A stretch of DNA of 64,000 nt. It comes from Halorhabdus sp. BNX81. GTDB lineage: Archaea > Halobacteriota > Halobacteria > Halobacteriales > Haloarculaceae. The stretch spans positions 1,364,001 through 1,428,000 of the forward strand of contig NZ_CP107254.1 of the NCBI RefSeq assembly GCF_029229925.1, written 5' to 3'. Shown in pieces: positions 10,689 through 19,422 of this stretch. The notes under the pieces are model-generated. The model ran no database searches and was not told the DNA's origin. It worked only from the letters and a program-made list of their open reading frames with translations. The stretch's first letter is position 1. Every line of letters begins with the position of its first letter. Both the position numbers and the translations under genes were made by a program.

Positions 10689-12068
10689 ATGACCGTTACG
10701 ATCGTTGGGTCACAACTCGGCGACGAGGGAAAAGGCCGGGTCGTCGACCTCTATAGCGACGAGGCAGACGTCGTCGTCCGATATCAGGGCGGCGATAACG
10801 CCGGTCACACGGTGTGTCACAGTGGGGAGGAATACAAGCTGTCACTGGTTCCAAGCGGTGCGATCCGTGACAAAGTCGGTGTACTCGGAAACGGGTGTGT
10901 CATTAACCCGCGGACGCTGTTCGACGAACTACAAATGCTCCGGGATCGGGGACTCGATCCCGACGTTCGGGTCGCCGAGCGCGCACACGTGATCATGCCG
11001 TTCCACCGCGTCCTCGACGGGATCGAGGAGGACGTCAAAAGCGAGGACGACCAGGAGGTCGGCACCACCGGTCGTGGGATCGGTCCGACTTATGAGGACA
11101 AAGCCGGCCGCCGTGGCGTCCGAATCGGCGACCTGCTCGACCCCGATGTCCTGCGGGATCGACTCGAATACGTGGTCCCGCAAAAGCGTGCGATCGCCGA
11201 GGACGTCTACGGTCTCGATGTCGACAACCTCGAGGAGTATCCGAACGCCTTCGACGTCGAGGCGCTCTTCGAGGAGTTCAACGAGTACGGCCGCCGGATC
11301 GAACGCGAGGACATGGCCGTCAACGCCGGTGCGTACCTGAGTGAAGCACGGGCATCCGGGAAGTCCCTCATGCTCGAAGGTGCCCAGGGGACGATCATCG
11401 ACATCGATCACGGAAACTATCCGTTCGTCACCTCCTCGAACCCGACAGCGGGCGGCGCGACGGTCGGCACCGGGCTCAGCCCCGGCGTCATCGGCGACGG
11501 CGAGGTCGTCGGCATCGTCAAGGCCTACCTCACGCGGGTCGGCAGCGGGCCACTCCCGACGGAACTCGCTGGCGTCGAAGGGGACACGCCGGGCTACGAC
11601 GGCGAGGCCGATCCCGAGGAAGAGAAACTCGCAACCTCAATCCGCGAGGCCGGCGACGAGTACGGCACCGTCACCGGTCGGCCGCGCCGGGTCGGGTGGC
11701 TCGACCTGCCGATGCTTCGGCATTCGACTCGCGCCAGCGGGTTCACTGGACTTGCGATCAACCACGTCGACACGCTCGCGATTCTGGACGAACTCAAAGT
11801 CGCCGAGACCTACGAACTCGACGGCGAGGAGCGACAGACGATGCCCGCGACGACCGAGCAGTGGGCCGAATGCGAACCGGTCTACCGGACGTTCGAAGGC
11901 TGGGAGCAACAAGACTGGGAAGCGATCGCAGCGGACGGCTACGACGCGCTTCCGGCGAACGCCCGCACCTATCTCGATTACATCAGCGACGAACTCGACG
12001 TCCCGATCTACGCGATCGGCGTCGGTCCCTCGCGTGAGGATACGATCGTCCGCGAGACGCCGTACTGA
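10689..12068 (+). CDS. purA: Adenylosuccinate synthetase
   Basis: PurA joins IMP and aspartate using GTP, the first committed step from IMP to AMP. The 459-residue protein starts MTVTIVGSQLGDEGKGRVVD, with the glycine-rich GTP/IMP loop, and carries GGDNAGHT, TTGRGIGPTYEDK and SGPLPTEL, all family signatures. ATG at 10689 is chosen over the adjacent GTG at 10686. The length is like bacterial enzymes and longer than the roughly 340-residue form in many other archaea. A GTTTACCGG element about 27 bp upstream suits a leaderless message. The 3' end converges with the Gfo/Idh gene across 16 bp. Confidence 0.96.
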   Translation: MTVTIVGSQLGDEGKGRVVDLYSDEADVVVRYQGGDNAGHTVCHSGEEYKLSLVPSGAIRDKVGVLGNGCVINPRTLFDELQMLRDRGLDPDVRVAERAHVIMPFHRVLDGIEEDVKSEDDQEVGTTGRGIGPTYEDKAGRRGVRIGDLLDPDVLRDRLEYVVPQKRAIAEDVYGLDVDNLEEYPNAFDVEALFEEFNEYGRRIEREDMAVNAGAYLSEARASGKSLMLEGAQGTIIDIDHGNYPFVTSSNPTAGGATVGTGLSPGVIGDGEVVGIVKAYLTRVGSGPLPTELAGVEGDTPGYDGEADPEEEKLATSIREAGDEYGTVTGRPRRVGWLDLPMLRHSTRASGFTGLAINHVDTLAILDELKVAETYELDGEERQTMPATTEQWAECEPVYRTFEGWEQQDWEAIAADGYDALPANARTYLDYISDELDVPIYAIGVGPSREDTIVRETPY

Positions 12069-12084
12069 GCGTCGAACGCCGAAA

Positions 12085-13182
12085 CTAGCTCTCGTCGTCC
12101 GGACCGACCTCACCCGCTTGTACCATCGCCTCGAAGGGGTTGTCCTCGATATCCAGCGGGAAGTCGACGCGCCCACGACGACGGACCGACTCGTAGCCAC
12201 CGAAGATGATCTCGGCGGTGTTCAACCCGTTTTGCGCCCGGAGTTCGGACTCGCGGTCGCTTCCGAGCGCATCGATCACGTCGTCGATCGCGCGCTGGTG
12301 ATAGGCATTGCCGTACTCGAAGTTGCCCGTCCCGGCGTGATGGAGCGTCTCGCCGTCGACGTCGACAGTCTCCCAGGTCCCCGACCCGGCCCGCCGGCAT
12401 TCGAGCATCGGCCCGTCGTCGGTATCGATCCGGATCGCCCCGTCGCTGCCGACGAGATGGAACGCAGCCCCGACCAGGTCGGATCGGTCGCCGGTCGAAA
12501 GGAGCCCATCGACGCCGTTGTCGTACGTCCACTGGGCGAGCATCTGGTTCTCCTGATGCATCCCGAATCGGACGTCTTCCTCGCGGTAATCGAGCTGGGC
12601 CAGCACCCACTCCGCCTGGGGCTCGCCGGCGAACATCCCCGCGAGGTCGATGCTGTGTGCGCCGGTGTCATAGAAGTCGTCCCACCCGATCTCGATCCGC
12701 TGGAGGTCGCCGATCTCACCCGCGTCGAGTAGTTCCGTCGCGGCCCGAAACGGCCGGCCGAAGCGACGCATTCGGTGGAACGTCAACTGGGCGTCGGCTC
12801 GCCAGGCTGCCTGTGCCATCCGTTGTGCGCCGGCCCACGTGGCTGCCATCGGCTTCTCACAGTGGATCGCGTCGACCCCGCCGCGGGCGGCCGCAACCGT
12901 GAGATCAGCGTGGGCCTCGGGCGGGACCGTCAGGCTCACCACGTCCGGTTCGACCGCGTCGAACAGTTCGATTGCATCGTCGAAGCGGCCCTCCTCCGGG
13001 ATGTCAAACCGATCAGCGAACGCGTCGACGCGATCGGGGTGTCGATCAGCGGCGGCAACGAGGCGGGTGTCGTCGTTTCGCTCGTAGGCCTCCGCGTGCC
13101 GATATGCCATCGACCAGCTGTCGACCGTCGGGTTCTCGGGCTCGGCACCGGTCCCGACGACGGCGACGTCGTAGGTTGCCAT
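12085..13182 (-). CDS. Gfo/Idh/MocA family NAD(P)-dependent oxidoreductase
   Basis: The 365-residue protein begins ATYDVAVVGTGAEP, a Rossmann nucleotide-binding start, followed by an insertion (NPTVDSWSMAYRHAEAY) before the second strand. The family EKP motif (HCEKPMA) with its catalytic Lys and the GAHSIDL His/Asp motif are present. Members oxidise or reduce sugars, inositol or related hydroxyl compounds; the substrate here cannot be told. ATG at 13182 is preferred because it immediately precedes the Rossmann strand; the frame extends to 13209 without useful content. Confidence 0.9.
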   Translation of the reverse strand: MATYDVAVVGTGAEPENPTVDSWSMAYRHAEAYERNDDTRLVAAADRHPDRVDAFADRFDIPEEGRFDDAIELFDAVEPDVVSLTVPPEAHADLTVAAARGGVDAIHCEKPMAATWAGAQRMAQAAWRADAQLTFHRMRRFGRPFRAATELLDAGEIGDLQRIEIGWDDFYDTGAHSIDLAGMFAGEPQAEWVLAQLDYREEDVRFGMHQENQMLAQWTYDNGVDGLLSTGDRSDLVGAAFHLVGSDGAIRIDTDDGPMLECRRAGSGTWETVDVDGETLHHAGTGNFEYGNAYHQRAIDDVIDALGSDRESELRAQNGLNTAEIIFGGYESVRRRGRVDFPLDIEDNPFEAMVQAGEVGPDDES

Positions 13183-13299
13183 GTTCGTCCCGAGGGTCGG
13201 CTGGACCACGTAATGGCGTTTCGGTGGGGGCCTCTCTCACGCTCCCCACCGGGACCCATCGAGCGGCACGTTTTTGCCGAGGCGGGCGTAGACCTAGGT

Positions 13300-13494
13300 A
13301 TGCAAGACGATCTGATGGACATCATCTGCTGTCCGCTCGACAAACACGATCTCGAACTCGACGTCGAGGAACGCGAGGACGGGGAAATCGTCGCCGGGAC
13401 GCTGACGTGTACCGAGTGCGGCGAGACGTACCCGATCGAGGACGGCATTCCCAACCTGCTCCCGCCGGACATGCGCGAGGACGCACCGGCCTAG
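13300..13494 (+). CDS. Trm112-family zinc-ribbon protein
   Basis: The 64-residue protein has MDIICCPLDKHDLELD, then LTCTECGETYPIEDGIPNLLPPD. That is the Trm112 pattern of Cys pairs plus the YPI.DGIP.LLP end. Trm112 proteins bind and activate methyltransferases acting on tRNA, rRNA and release factors. It stands alone; the partner methyltransferase is not adjacent. The DUF7524-like gene follows 33 bp later on the same strand, but a separate TATA-like box lies between them. Confidence 0.88.
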   Translation: MQDDLMDIICCPLDKHDLELDVEEREDGEIVAGTLTCTECGETYPIEDGIPNLLPPDMREDAPA

Positions 13495-13496
13495 AG

Positions 13497-13506
13497 CTTT
13501 TTTACC
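13497..13506 (+). promoter_or_regulatory. TATA-like box before the GTG-started membrane protein gene
   Basis: CTTTTTTACC is centred about 26 bp before the GTG at 13528. The spacing fits a leaderless transcript and supports that start codon. Confidence 0.4.
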
Positions 13507-13527
13507 GGTCCCGTCGGAGAAACACGT

Positions 13528-14085
13528 GTGGTAGACCCGCTCCCCGTCCACGTCAACCGCGAGGAACTCCACGAGATAGCGGTGCCCACGTCCTTCGAAA
13601 CCACCGGCACGTTCGACGTTCGACTCGTCAATCACGGTCAGCCACTGCACGTCCATCTCCACCTCGACGACGACCTCTCGACCGTCGCGAGCCTGGAGGC
13701 GACTAATCACTACGTCGACGGCGAGAGCGAGCGACGGGTTACGATCACGGTTCGTGATGGAGCGACCGTCCACGGCAAGCTCAAGGTCGTCAGCGGGTAC
13801 GGCGCACAAACCCGCTACGTCGACGTGATCGTAACCGAACCCGACGAGGAGGAAGGCTCCGTTCGAGTCGACGAATCGCTTGCCGAACCCCAGCCTGTCG
13901 CCGCGGACCAGACCGAGGGGCTCGTTGCCGACGGGCCGGTCGTGCCGGTCGCTGCCCTCGCTATCGGTGCCCTCGTCGTCACTGCCGGGATCGCATTTGC
14001 CCTCCAGGCGTTCGTCGTCGGTCTCGGTGCGCTCGTGGTTCTGGCCGGCGTGATCGTCGCACTGTACGTCCTTTTCGTCGAGTGA
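13528..14085 (+). CDS. Membrane protein with N-terminal soluble domain (DUF7524-like)
   Basis: The gene starts at GTG (13528), supported by a TATA-like box 26 bp upstream. The 185-residue protein has a beta-rich N-terminal part of about 110 residues (LPVHVNREELHEIAVPTSF, then FDVRLVNHGQPLHVHLHL) and two C-terminal membrane helices (about residues 137-182). The N-part resembles an immunoglobulin-like or CARDB-like domain that could face the outside. It matches the haloarchaeal DUF7524 pattern. The function is unknown. The DUF7523-like gene follows 51 bp later. Confidence 0.78.
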   Translation: MVDPLPVHVNREELHEIAVPTSFETTGTFDVRLVNHGQPLHVHLHLDDDLSTVASLEATNHYVDGESERRVTITVRDGATVHGKLKVVSGYGAQTRYVDVIVTEPDEEEGSVRVDESLAEPQPVAADQTEGLVADGPVVPVAALAIGALVVTAGIAFALQAFVVGLGALVVLAGVIVALYVLFVE

Positions 14086-14136
14086 GTGTCACGGCCTCGC
14101 AGTACAGTTATGGTGGTGTCCGCCGGAGACGAACAC

Positions 14137-14613
14137 ATGACGCTGGCAGCGAGAGCCCGCGAAGCCGCCCGCGCCCACCCGTTCGTCCACGAAGGCCTGC
14201 GTGCAGGCGTGATCAACTACTCCGCCGCCGCGCGGCTGCTCGACGTCGGTGACGAGGAAGCGGTTGCCGCTGCGCTTCGGCGATACGCCGCGGAACTCCC
14301 CGAACGTGATATCCCGGATGGGTCCCCACGGGTCACGATGCACAGCGGGCTGGGCGCTGTAGAGCACGGCGACGACGGCGACGGCGGGTTACTCACAGTC
14401 GGCGAGACGACGTATGCAGAGAACGCCGGGTCCTTAACCGCCGTGGCGGCCACCGGCACCATCGACGCACGATCGCTGGCCCGTGTGCTCGCCCGACTCG
14501 AGGCCGAGGACGTCGCCGTCGAGGCTGCCGCCGTCGCCGACGGGTATCTCGTCCTCGTCGTCGATCGCCGTGACGGGCCGGACGTGGTCCGGTTCGTCGA
14601 AGCGATGATCTGA
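14137..14613 (+). CDS. Conserved haloarchaeal protein (DUF7523-like)
   Basis: ATG at 14137 is preceded by GGAG at a Shine-Dalgarno distance and gives 158 residues. The N-terminal part (LAARAREAARAHPFVHEGLRAGVINYSAAARLLDV) is an all-helical region resembling an HTH, and the remainder alternates strands and helices like a regulatory ACT-type domain. The protein resembles DUF7523 of haloarchaea. An upstream in-frame ATG at 14086 exists but adds residues without similarity. It lies between the DUF7524-like gene and cysS, all on the plus strand. No specific function can be given. Confidence 0.8.
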   Translation: MTLAARAREAARAHPFVHEGLRAGVINYSAAARLLDVGDEEAVAAALRRYAAELPERDIPDGSPRVTMHSGLGAVEHGDDGDGGLLTVGETTYAENAGSLTAVAATGTIDARSLARVLARLEAEDVAVEAAAVADGYLVLVVDRRDGPDVVRFVEAMI

Positions 14614-14680
14614 GAGACGTGATCGGCGTGTCGGGCCGGCTTCGACGGATTGAAGCGCTCGCCCCGTCGACCGTCCCACG

Positions 14681-16171
14681 ATGACCCTACGCGTGACGAA
14701 CACGCTCTCGGGCGAACGTGAGGCCTTCGAGCCACAGGATCCGGACGCAGTCACCTTGTATTACTGTGGTCTCACGACGTCCGATCCGCCGCATCTCGGC
14801 CACGCCCGCGGCTGGGTGCACGTCGACGTGATGCACCGCTGGCTGTCGTGGCTCGGCTACGATGTCCACCACGTCGAAAACTTCACCGACGTCAACGAGA
14901 AGATCGTCGCCCGCGTCGGCGAGGTTGGCGGGAGCGAAGCCGACGTCGCCCGGACGTATATTCAGGACGTGATCCGGGACATGCGGTCGCTGAACCTCAA
15001 ACGGGCCGAGGTGTACCCGCGCGTCTCCGAACACGTCCCCGAGATCATCGACCTCGTCGAGACGTTGATCGACCGAGGCTACGCATACGAGGCGAACGGC
15101 TCGGTGTACTTCGACGTCACCGCGTTCGAGGACTACGGCGAACTCTCGAACCAGACGGTCGAGGAACTCGACGCCCAGGGCGATCCCGACGAGCGGGGCG
15201 AGAAGCGCCATCCGCAGGACTTCGCGCTCTGGAAGGCCGGCGGCGTCGACCCCGCCGACATCGGAGCGCACCGCCATGCTGACGCTGCACCCGCCGAGGA
15301 CGCCTGTCAGACAGCGCAGACGTGGGATTCGCCCTGGGGCGAGGGCCGGCCGGGTTGGCATATCGAGTGCTCGGCGATGAGTATGACCCATCTCGGAGAA
15401 ACCATCGACATCCACGTCGGCGGCCAGGATCTGGTCTTTCCCCATCACGAGAACGAGGTCGCCCAGAGTGAGGCGGCGACCGGCGATCGGTTCGCCAACT
15501 ACTGGCTCCACGTCGGGTTGCTCGAAACCGGCGAGGAGAAGATGTCTTCCTCGCTCGGGAACTTCGCGACTGTCGAGGACGCCATCGCCGAATACGGCCT
15601 CGGTGTCGTCCGGACCTTCCTGCTGTCGACGGCCTATCACAGCCGCGCGGCCTACACCGAGGAGACGCTCTCGGAGGCCACAAAGCGGTTCGAGACGCTC
15701 GAACGCGGTTACGAACGCGCCGTCGAGGCGGCCGACAGCGTCGACGCGACCGCCAAGACGACCGACGACGCGCTCCGGGACGCGGTCGAAACAGTCCGCG
15801 AGGCGATCCCGCGTGCGATGAACGACGACTTCAATACCCGCGAAGCACTGGCAGCGCTGGTCGAGTTCACGAGCGCGGTCAACCGCCATGTCGACGAGTT
15901 CGAGACCCACGACTACCGTGGCCTTCGACGCGCGATCGACGTGTACGACGAGTTTGCGGTCGGCGTCCTCGGTCTCCCGCTGGGTGACGGCGGGGGCGAC
16001 ACCGGCGACATCCGCCTGGCCGAGGATCTGGTCGAACTCGTCCTCGACGTTCGTGCCCAGGAGCGCGACGCCGGCAACTACGAGCGCGCCGACGAGTTAC
16101 GCGACGAACTCGCCGCACTCGGTGTCGAGGTCCAGGACAGCGACGACGGCCCGACCTATCGGCTGCCCTGA
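14681..16171 (+). CDS. cysS: Cysteinyl-tRNA synthetase
   Basis: The 496-residue class I synthetase has the zinc-site Cys ([18 protein letters not shown], which includes the HIGH-like HLGH), HIECSAMS and HHENEVAQ. The second signature reads KMSSSLGNF instead of KMSKS. It charges tRNA-Cys. There is an acidic insertion around [18 protein letters not shown] before [16 protein letters not shown]. The C-terminal helical domain ([21 protein letters not shown]) is the usual anticodon-side tail. The start ATG gives the standard length. The gene is followed by a 55-codon gene and corA. Confidence 0.96.
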   Translation: MTLRVTNTLSGEREAFEPQDPDAVTLYYCGLTTSDPPHLGHARGWVHVDVMHRWLSWLGYDVHHVENFTDVNEKIVARVGEVGGSEADVARTYIQDVIRDMRSLNLKRAEVYPRVSEHVPEIIDLVETLIDRGYAYEANGSVYFDVTAFEDYGELSNQTVEELDAQGDPDERGEKRHPQDFALWKAGGVDPADIGAHRHADAAPAEDACQTAQTWDSPWGEGRPGWHIECSAMSMTHLGETIDIHVGGQDLVFPHHENEVAQSEAATGDRFANYWLHVGLLETGEEKMSSSLGNFATVEDAIAEYGLGVVRTFLLSTAYHSRAAYTEETLSEATKRFETLERGYERAVEAADSVDATAKTTDDALRDAVETVREAIPRAMNDDFNTREALAALVEFTSAVNRHVDEFETHDYRGLRRAIDVYDEFAVGVLGLPLGDGGGDTGDIRLAEDLVELVLDVRAQERDAGNYERADELRDELAALGVEVQDSDDGPTYRLP

Positions 16172-16242
16172 GATAGCGGCTTTCCCCGTTCGGTCGGAGT
16201 TCTCACGCCAACGCTTTTTTCACAGGCTCACGAGGAACGGAT

Positions 16243-16410
16243 ATGCGAATGCTGATGGCCGGAGGGGTGCTTTCGCTTCTCGGCTTCAGTGGCTACCTCG
16301 CGGGCGTCGTGACTGCCTATCCGGGGCGATCAATCTCGCTTGCCGCGATCATGATCGGGCTCACGTTCGTTGCGATCGGTCGGGCGAGTGCGATGGAGGG
16401 ATCGGCGTGA
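16243..16410 (+). CDS. 55-residue two-TM protein translationally coupled to corA
   Basis: ATG at 16243 opens 55 codons ending at TGA 16408-16410, which overlaps the corA GTG by four bases (GTGA). The peptide begins MRMLMAGGVLSLLGFSGYLA, then a short TAYPGRSI turn and a second hydrophobic helix (SLAAIMIGLTFVAIGRA). A T-rich element (CTTTTTTCAC) lies about 27-30 bp upstream. The overlap suggests translational coupling and a possible accessory role for the Mg2+ channel; the role is inference. No family name can be given with confidence. Confidence 0.7.
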   Translation: MRMLMAGGVLSLLGFSGYLAGVVTAYPGRSISLAAIMIGLTFVAIGRASAMEGSA

Positions 16411-17384
16411 TCGACGCGCTCGTCTACGACGGGACCGGCGTCGAGTCCGTCGAGGATATCGCCGCCGCACGCGCGGCAGACGGAACAACGTGGGTCCACG
16501 TCGAGGATGCGAGCGACGCGGAGATCGATGCCGTCGCCGACGCGTTCGACCTCCACGCGCTGGCCATCGAGGACGTGCGGAACAACGTCCGGGCGAAATC
16601 CGAGGAGTTCAGCGCCTACACCTTCGCCCTGGTCAAGACCGCCCGCCTGACTCGGGGCGAGACCACCTTCGAGGAGGAGATCGACGACGAGCCGGTTGGC
16701 CTCTTCATCGGCGATGACTGGCTGGTCACCGTCGCCACCGGCAGTGCCGACCCGGTCGCTCGTGTTCAGGAGAGCGTCCGTCGTGGGGACGAACGGCTGC
16801 TCGAACGGGGGCCGGATTTCACCGCCTATCGAGTTCTGGACGTGCTCGTCGACAGCTACTTCGAGATCCTCGAACATCTAGAGGGCCAGATCGAGGCCAT
16901 CGAGGACGAGGTCGTCGAGTCGCCCGACGCCGACCTGCTCGGGGAGATCAACAGCGTCCGCCGGGAACTGCTTTCCTTCCGGAAAGTCGTCTGGCCCGTC
17001 CGGGAGACGCTTGCGGTGCTCGCCCGCGGTGACGTCACCACGATCCATGCAGACACCCAGAAGTACTACCGCGACGTCTACGATCACCTGGTCCAGCTCG
17101 TCGACCTGCTGGAGACGTACCGTGATCTGGTGGTCGGGACGCGGGATATCTATCTCAACGCCCTCTCCCAGTCGACCAACGAGGTGATGAAGGTCCTGAC
17201 CGTCGTCGCGACGATCTTCATCCCGCTCACGTTCGTCGCCGGCGTCTACGGCATGAACTTCTCCGGCGGGCCGTACAACATGCCCGAGTTGACCTGGGAG
17301 TTCGGCTATCCGGCGGTCATGCTCGGCATGGCCGGCGTCGCGGCACTGATGGTGTTTTACTTCCGGCGGCAGTCGTATCTGTGA
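16407..17384 (+). CDS. corA: CorA-type Mg2+/divalent cation transporter
   Basis: The gene starts at GTG 16407, overlapping the preceding small gene. The 325-residue protein has a long cytoplasmic alpha/beta N-domain and two C-terminal membrane helices. The first helix ends in the signature YGMNF (GMN), with TFVAGVYGMNFSGGPYNMPEL forming the pore loop. The tail FYFRRQSYL is basic, as in CorA. These channels import Mg2+ and sometimes Co2+ or Ni2+. The length matches the family. Confidence 0.94.
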   Translation: MIDALVYDGTGVESVEDIAAARAADGTTWVHVEDASDAEIDAVADAFDLHALAIEDVRNNVRAKSEEFSAYTFALVKTARLTRGETTFEEEIDDEPVGLFIGDDWLVTVATGSADPVARVQESVRRGDERLLERGPDFTAYRVLDVLVDSYFEILEHLEGQIEAIEDEVVESPDADLLGEINSVRRELLSFRKVVWPVRETLAVLARGDVTTIHADTQKYYRDVYDHLVQLVDLLETYRDLVVGTRDIYLNALSQSTNEVMKVLTVVATIFIPLTFVAGVYGMNFSGGPYNMPELTWEFGYPAVMLGMAGVAALMVFYFRRQSYL

Positions 17385-18068
17385 GAAGTAACGCTGTCTG
17401 TGGCCTTCGCTGCCACGTTAACGGCCCAATTGTTCAAGACGAACGCATTGAGTGTAGTCATGCTTCGTTGGATGCCCTTCGTATGTCACATTTCCCTGCT
17501 GTGACTGTCCGCTATCACTGAGAACTCATGAACAAACCACTTTAAAATAGACATTTCATGTTTGAGACTGTATCCTCTCTCGCAAAACAATAACAGCCAC
17601 AAAAGACATAATCGTGAGAATCACGGATGGCAGAGATGTCCGTATACCCATGCGGTAGACGCTGTCATACACCCATACAGAGAAAATGAGTGGGATAACG
17701 AAAAGCACGTTCCTTTTTGAAACAAATATGTCCAAATACGCGAGGGTGCCAGCAATCAGTGATAAGACGGCAATGACCTTCGTTGCAAGCATCTCTGGAC
17801 CGAAAAACATAATCAGACATATGAATATCAAAATCCCAAATAACAGTCCTCGTATCTTTTGTGAATACAGTGGATTGTCGTGCATGGGTTAGGTATACTT
17901 TCGATCGTTTCTTTCTGGGTTTTCCGGTGTAATTGGTACTGTATCAACGTGAATTTTCGTGGAGACGGAATCGGTACCAAACGATATCGGATTATAGCAT
18001 ACTAAATCATTCTGTCTGAGTATCACTCGCTGTTTGAACGATCCAGACATACGTCGCCTCATTCTCAC
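17385..18068. other. AT-rich islet containing one small gene
   Basis: Base composition shifts sharply towards A and T between about 17440 and 18010 compared with the flanking GC-rich genes. The only plausible gene is the 109-residue membrane protein at 17556-17885. The flanks (17385-17555 and 17886-18068) show no coding sequence and no clear repeats. The composition suggests recent acquisition or relaxed selection. Confidence 0.6.
17556..17885 (-). CDS. Small membrane protein of unknown function, atypical composition
   Basis: This 109-residue frame encodes three to four hydrophobic segments (about residues 10-29, 33-52, 58-75 and 83-100) with Lys/Arg-rich connecting loops. Unlike its neighbours it is neutral to basic and uses AT-rich codons such as ATA, AAA and AGA. 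The hydrophobic pattern makes it a credible gene. I do not recognise a family. It lies between corA and a TctA-like permease, convergent with corA. Confidence 0.6.
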   Translation of the reverse strand: MHDNPLYSQKIRGLLFGILIFICLIMFFGPEMLATKVIAVLSLIAGTLAYLDIFVSKRNVLFVIPLIFSVWVYDSVYRMGIRTSLPSVILTIMSFVAVIVLRERIQSQT

Positions 18069-19310
18069 TCACACGCCCAAGATCAACGGGCCGATCAACA
18101 CGCCCATCAGCGAGACACGTCGGGCACCCAATCTGGCAGGGATCAGGCCGACCAGCGTGCTGACGGCGAAGACGACAACCCCGATCGGCCCGGCGAACAA
18201 CCCCGAGAGCAACGCCAGTACGGCAAGCACGCCGACCGACAGCCGGACGTGATCGAGCCGTCTGACTGCCCGGAGATACCAGTCGCCGACCACCACGACG
18301 AGGACGAAACCGACGGCCGCCGCGATGAGAACCGAAGCGACGAGCAGCGGCCACGCGAGCGGCGCGCCCGAGCGGTCGAGCGCGACGAGCACGCCGGTTC
18401 GTGGATTGCCGAAGGCGATGAGTGCACAGAGTGCAAAGAGTGTATTCGACGTATTGACACCGCTGGTGGTCACGACGAACCCGCGGCTGCCGTACTTCGA
18501 CGGCGCGCTGACGAGCGCCAGCGTCGCCGCGATGGCGCTGGAGACGCCCGGCAGGTAGCCAACGATCGCCCCCGAGACGGTGCCCAGCAGCGCGAGTCCG
18601 CCGACTGACTTTCGTGTAGTTCGGACGGTGGGGCCGTCCTGGCTCGGGACGCCGGCGCCACGCATGGCGTCGATCAACACCGGCGCGCCGAACAACCCGC
18701 CGAACAGCGGCGCGAGCATGCTTCCGACCGGAAGGACGCCGTCGGCGGGCACGTCGAGGGTGACGACGCCAAGGGCGGCACTGACGAGAAACGACAACAG
18801 GGCGGCCTTTCGGGCGTGATTGGTCGGCTCCGTCGCGATGACTGCGGCTGCGATGGCCGTCAACACGACCGGCAGCCGGGCGGCAAGCATGGGATAGACT
18901 TCCAGCATGACGAGCGTCACCGGGACCGCGAGTGGGAGCGCGAAGACGACAGCGAGCCCGCTCCCCAGCGCCGAAAGTCGAAGCGCCTCGCGACCACGCC
19001 CGCCGAGGACGAGGCGATGGCTCGGCAGCGCGCTCGCGGCCATCGCGGGATCGGGGACGCCGAGCGCCAGTGCGGGCACGAAATCCAGAAATGTATGCAC
19101 GACGCCGGCGGCGAGCATGGCTGCCCCGACCAGCCGCGGCGGGGCTGGTACGCTCGGCGCGACGGCTGCGAGGAGCAACGCGAAGTTGTTCGCGTGCAGT
19201 CCCGGCGTCAGCCCGCTGATCGTTCCCAGGCAGATCCCGCCGGCGATGGCCACGATAGCGAGGGCAGTGGCTTCCGGGGCGAACGCGAGTCTGACGCCGA
19301 GGTCGAACAC
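18069..19310 (-). CDS. TctA-like multi-spanning membrane permease (archaeal COG1784 type)
   Basis: The 413-residue protein has about 10-12 hydrophobic segments. The N-terminal GGICLGTISGLTPGLHANN matches the glycine-rich repeat of tripartite tricarboxylate transporter TctA proteins, and it recurs in the second half as LGTVSGAIVGYLPGVSSAIA; such internal duplication is typical. The archaeal branch lacks the TctB and TctC partners, and none is seen nearby. The substrate is unknown. Confidence 0.82.
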   Translation of the reverse strand: MFDLGVRLAFAPEATALAIVAIAGGICLGTISGLTPGLHANNFALLLAAVAPSVPAPPRLVGAAMLAAGVVHTFLDFVPALALGVPDPAMAASALPSHRLVLGGRGREALRLSALGSGLAVVFALPLAVPVTLVMLEVYPMLAARLPVVLTAIAAAVIATEPTNHARKAALLSFLVSAALGVVTLDVPADGVLPVGSMLAPLFGGLFGAPVLIDAMRGAGVPSQDGPTVRTTRKSVGGLALLGTVSGAIVGYLPGVSSAIAATLALVSAPSKYGSRGFVVTTSGVNTSNTLFALCALIAFGNPRTGVLVALDRSGAPLAWPLLVASVLIAAAVGFVLVVVVGDWYLRAVRRLDHVRLSVGVLAVLALLSGLFAGPIGVVVFAVSTLVGLIPARLGARRVSLMGVLIGPLILGV

Positions 19311-19422
19311 GGCGGAAGTGGTCTCCCTCTGTGATTTAAACCTCCGTCAAGAGTGAGTCTCGATGCCCGCTTCCTCGACCGAAAGCGACTCGTTAAGTGA
19401 ATCCACGACCAACCTTTCGGTA

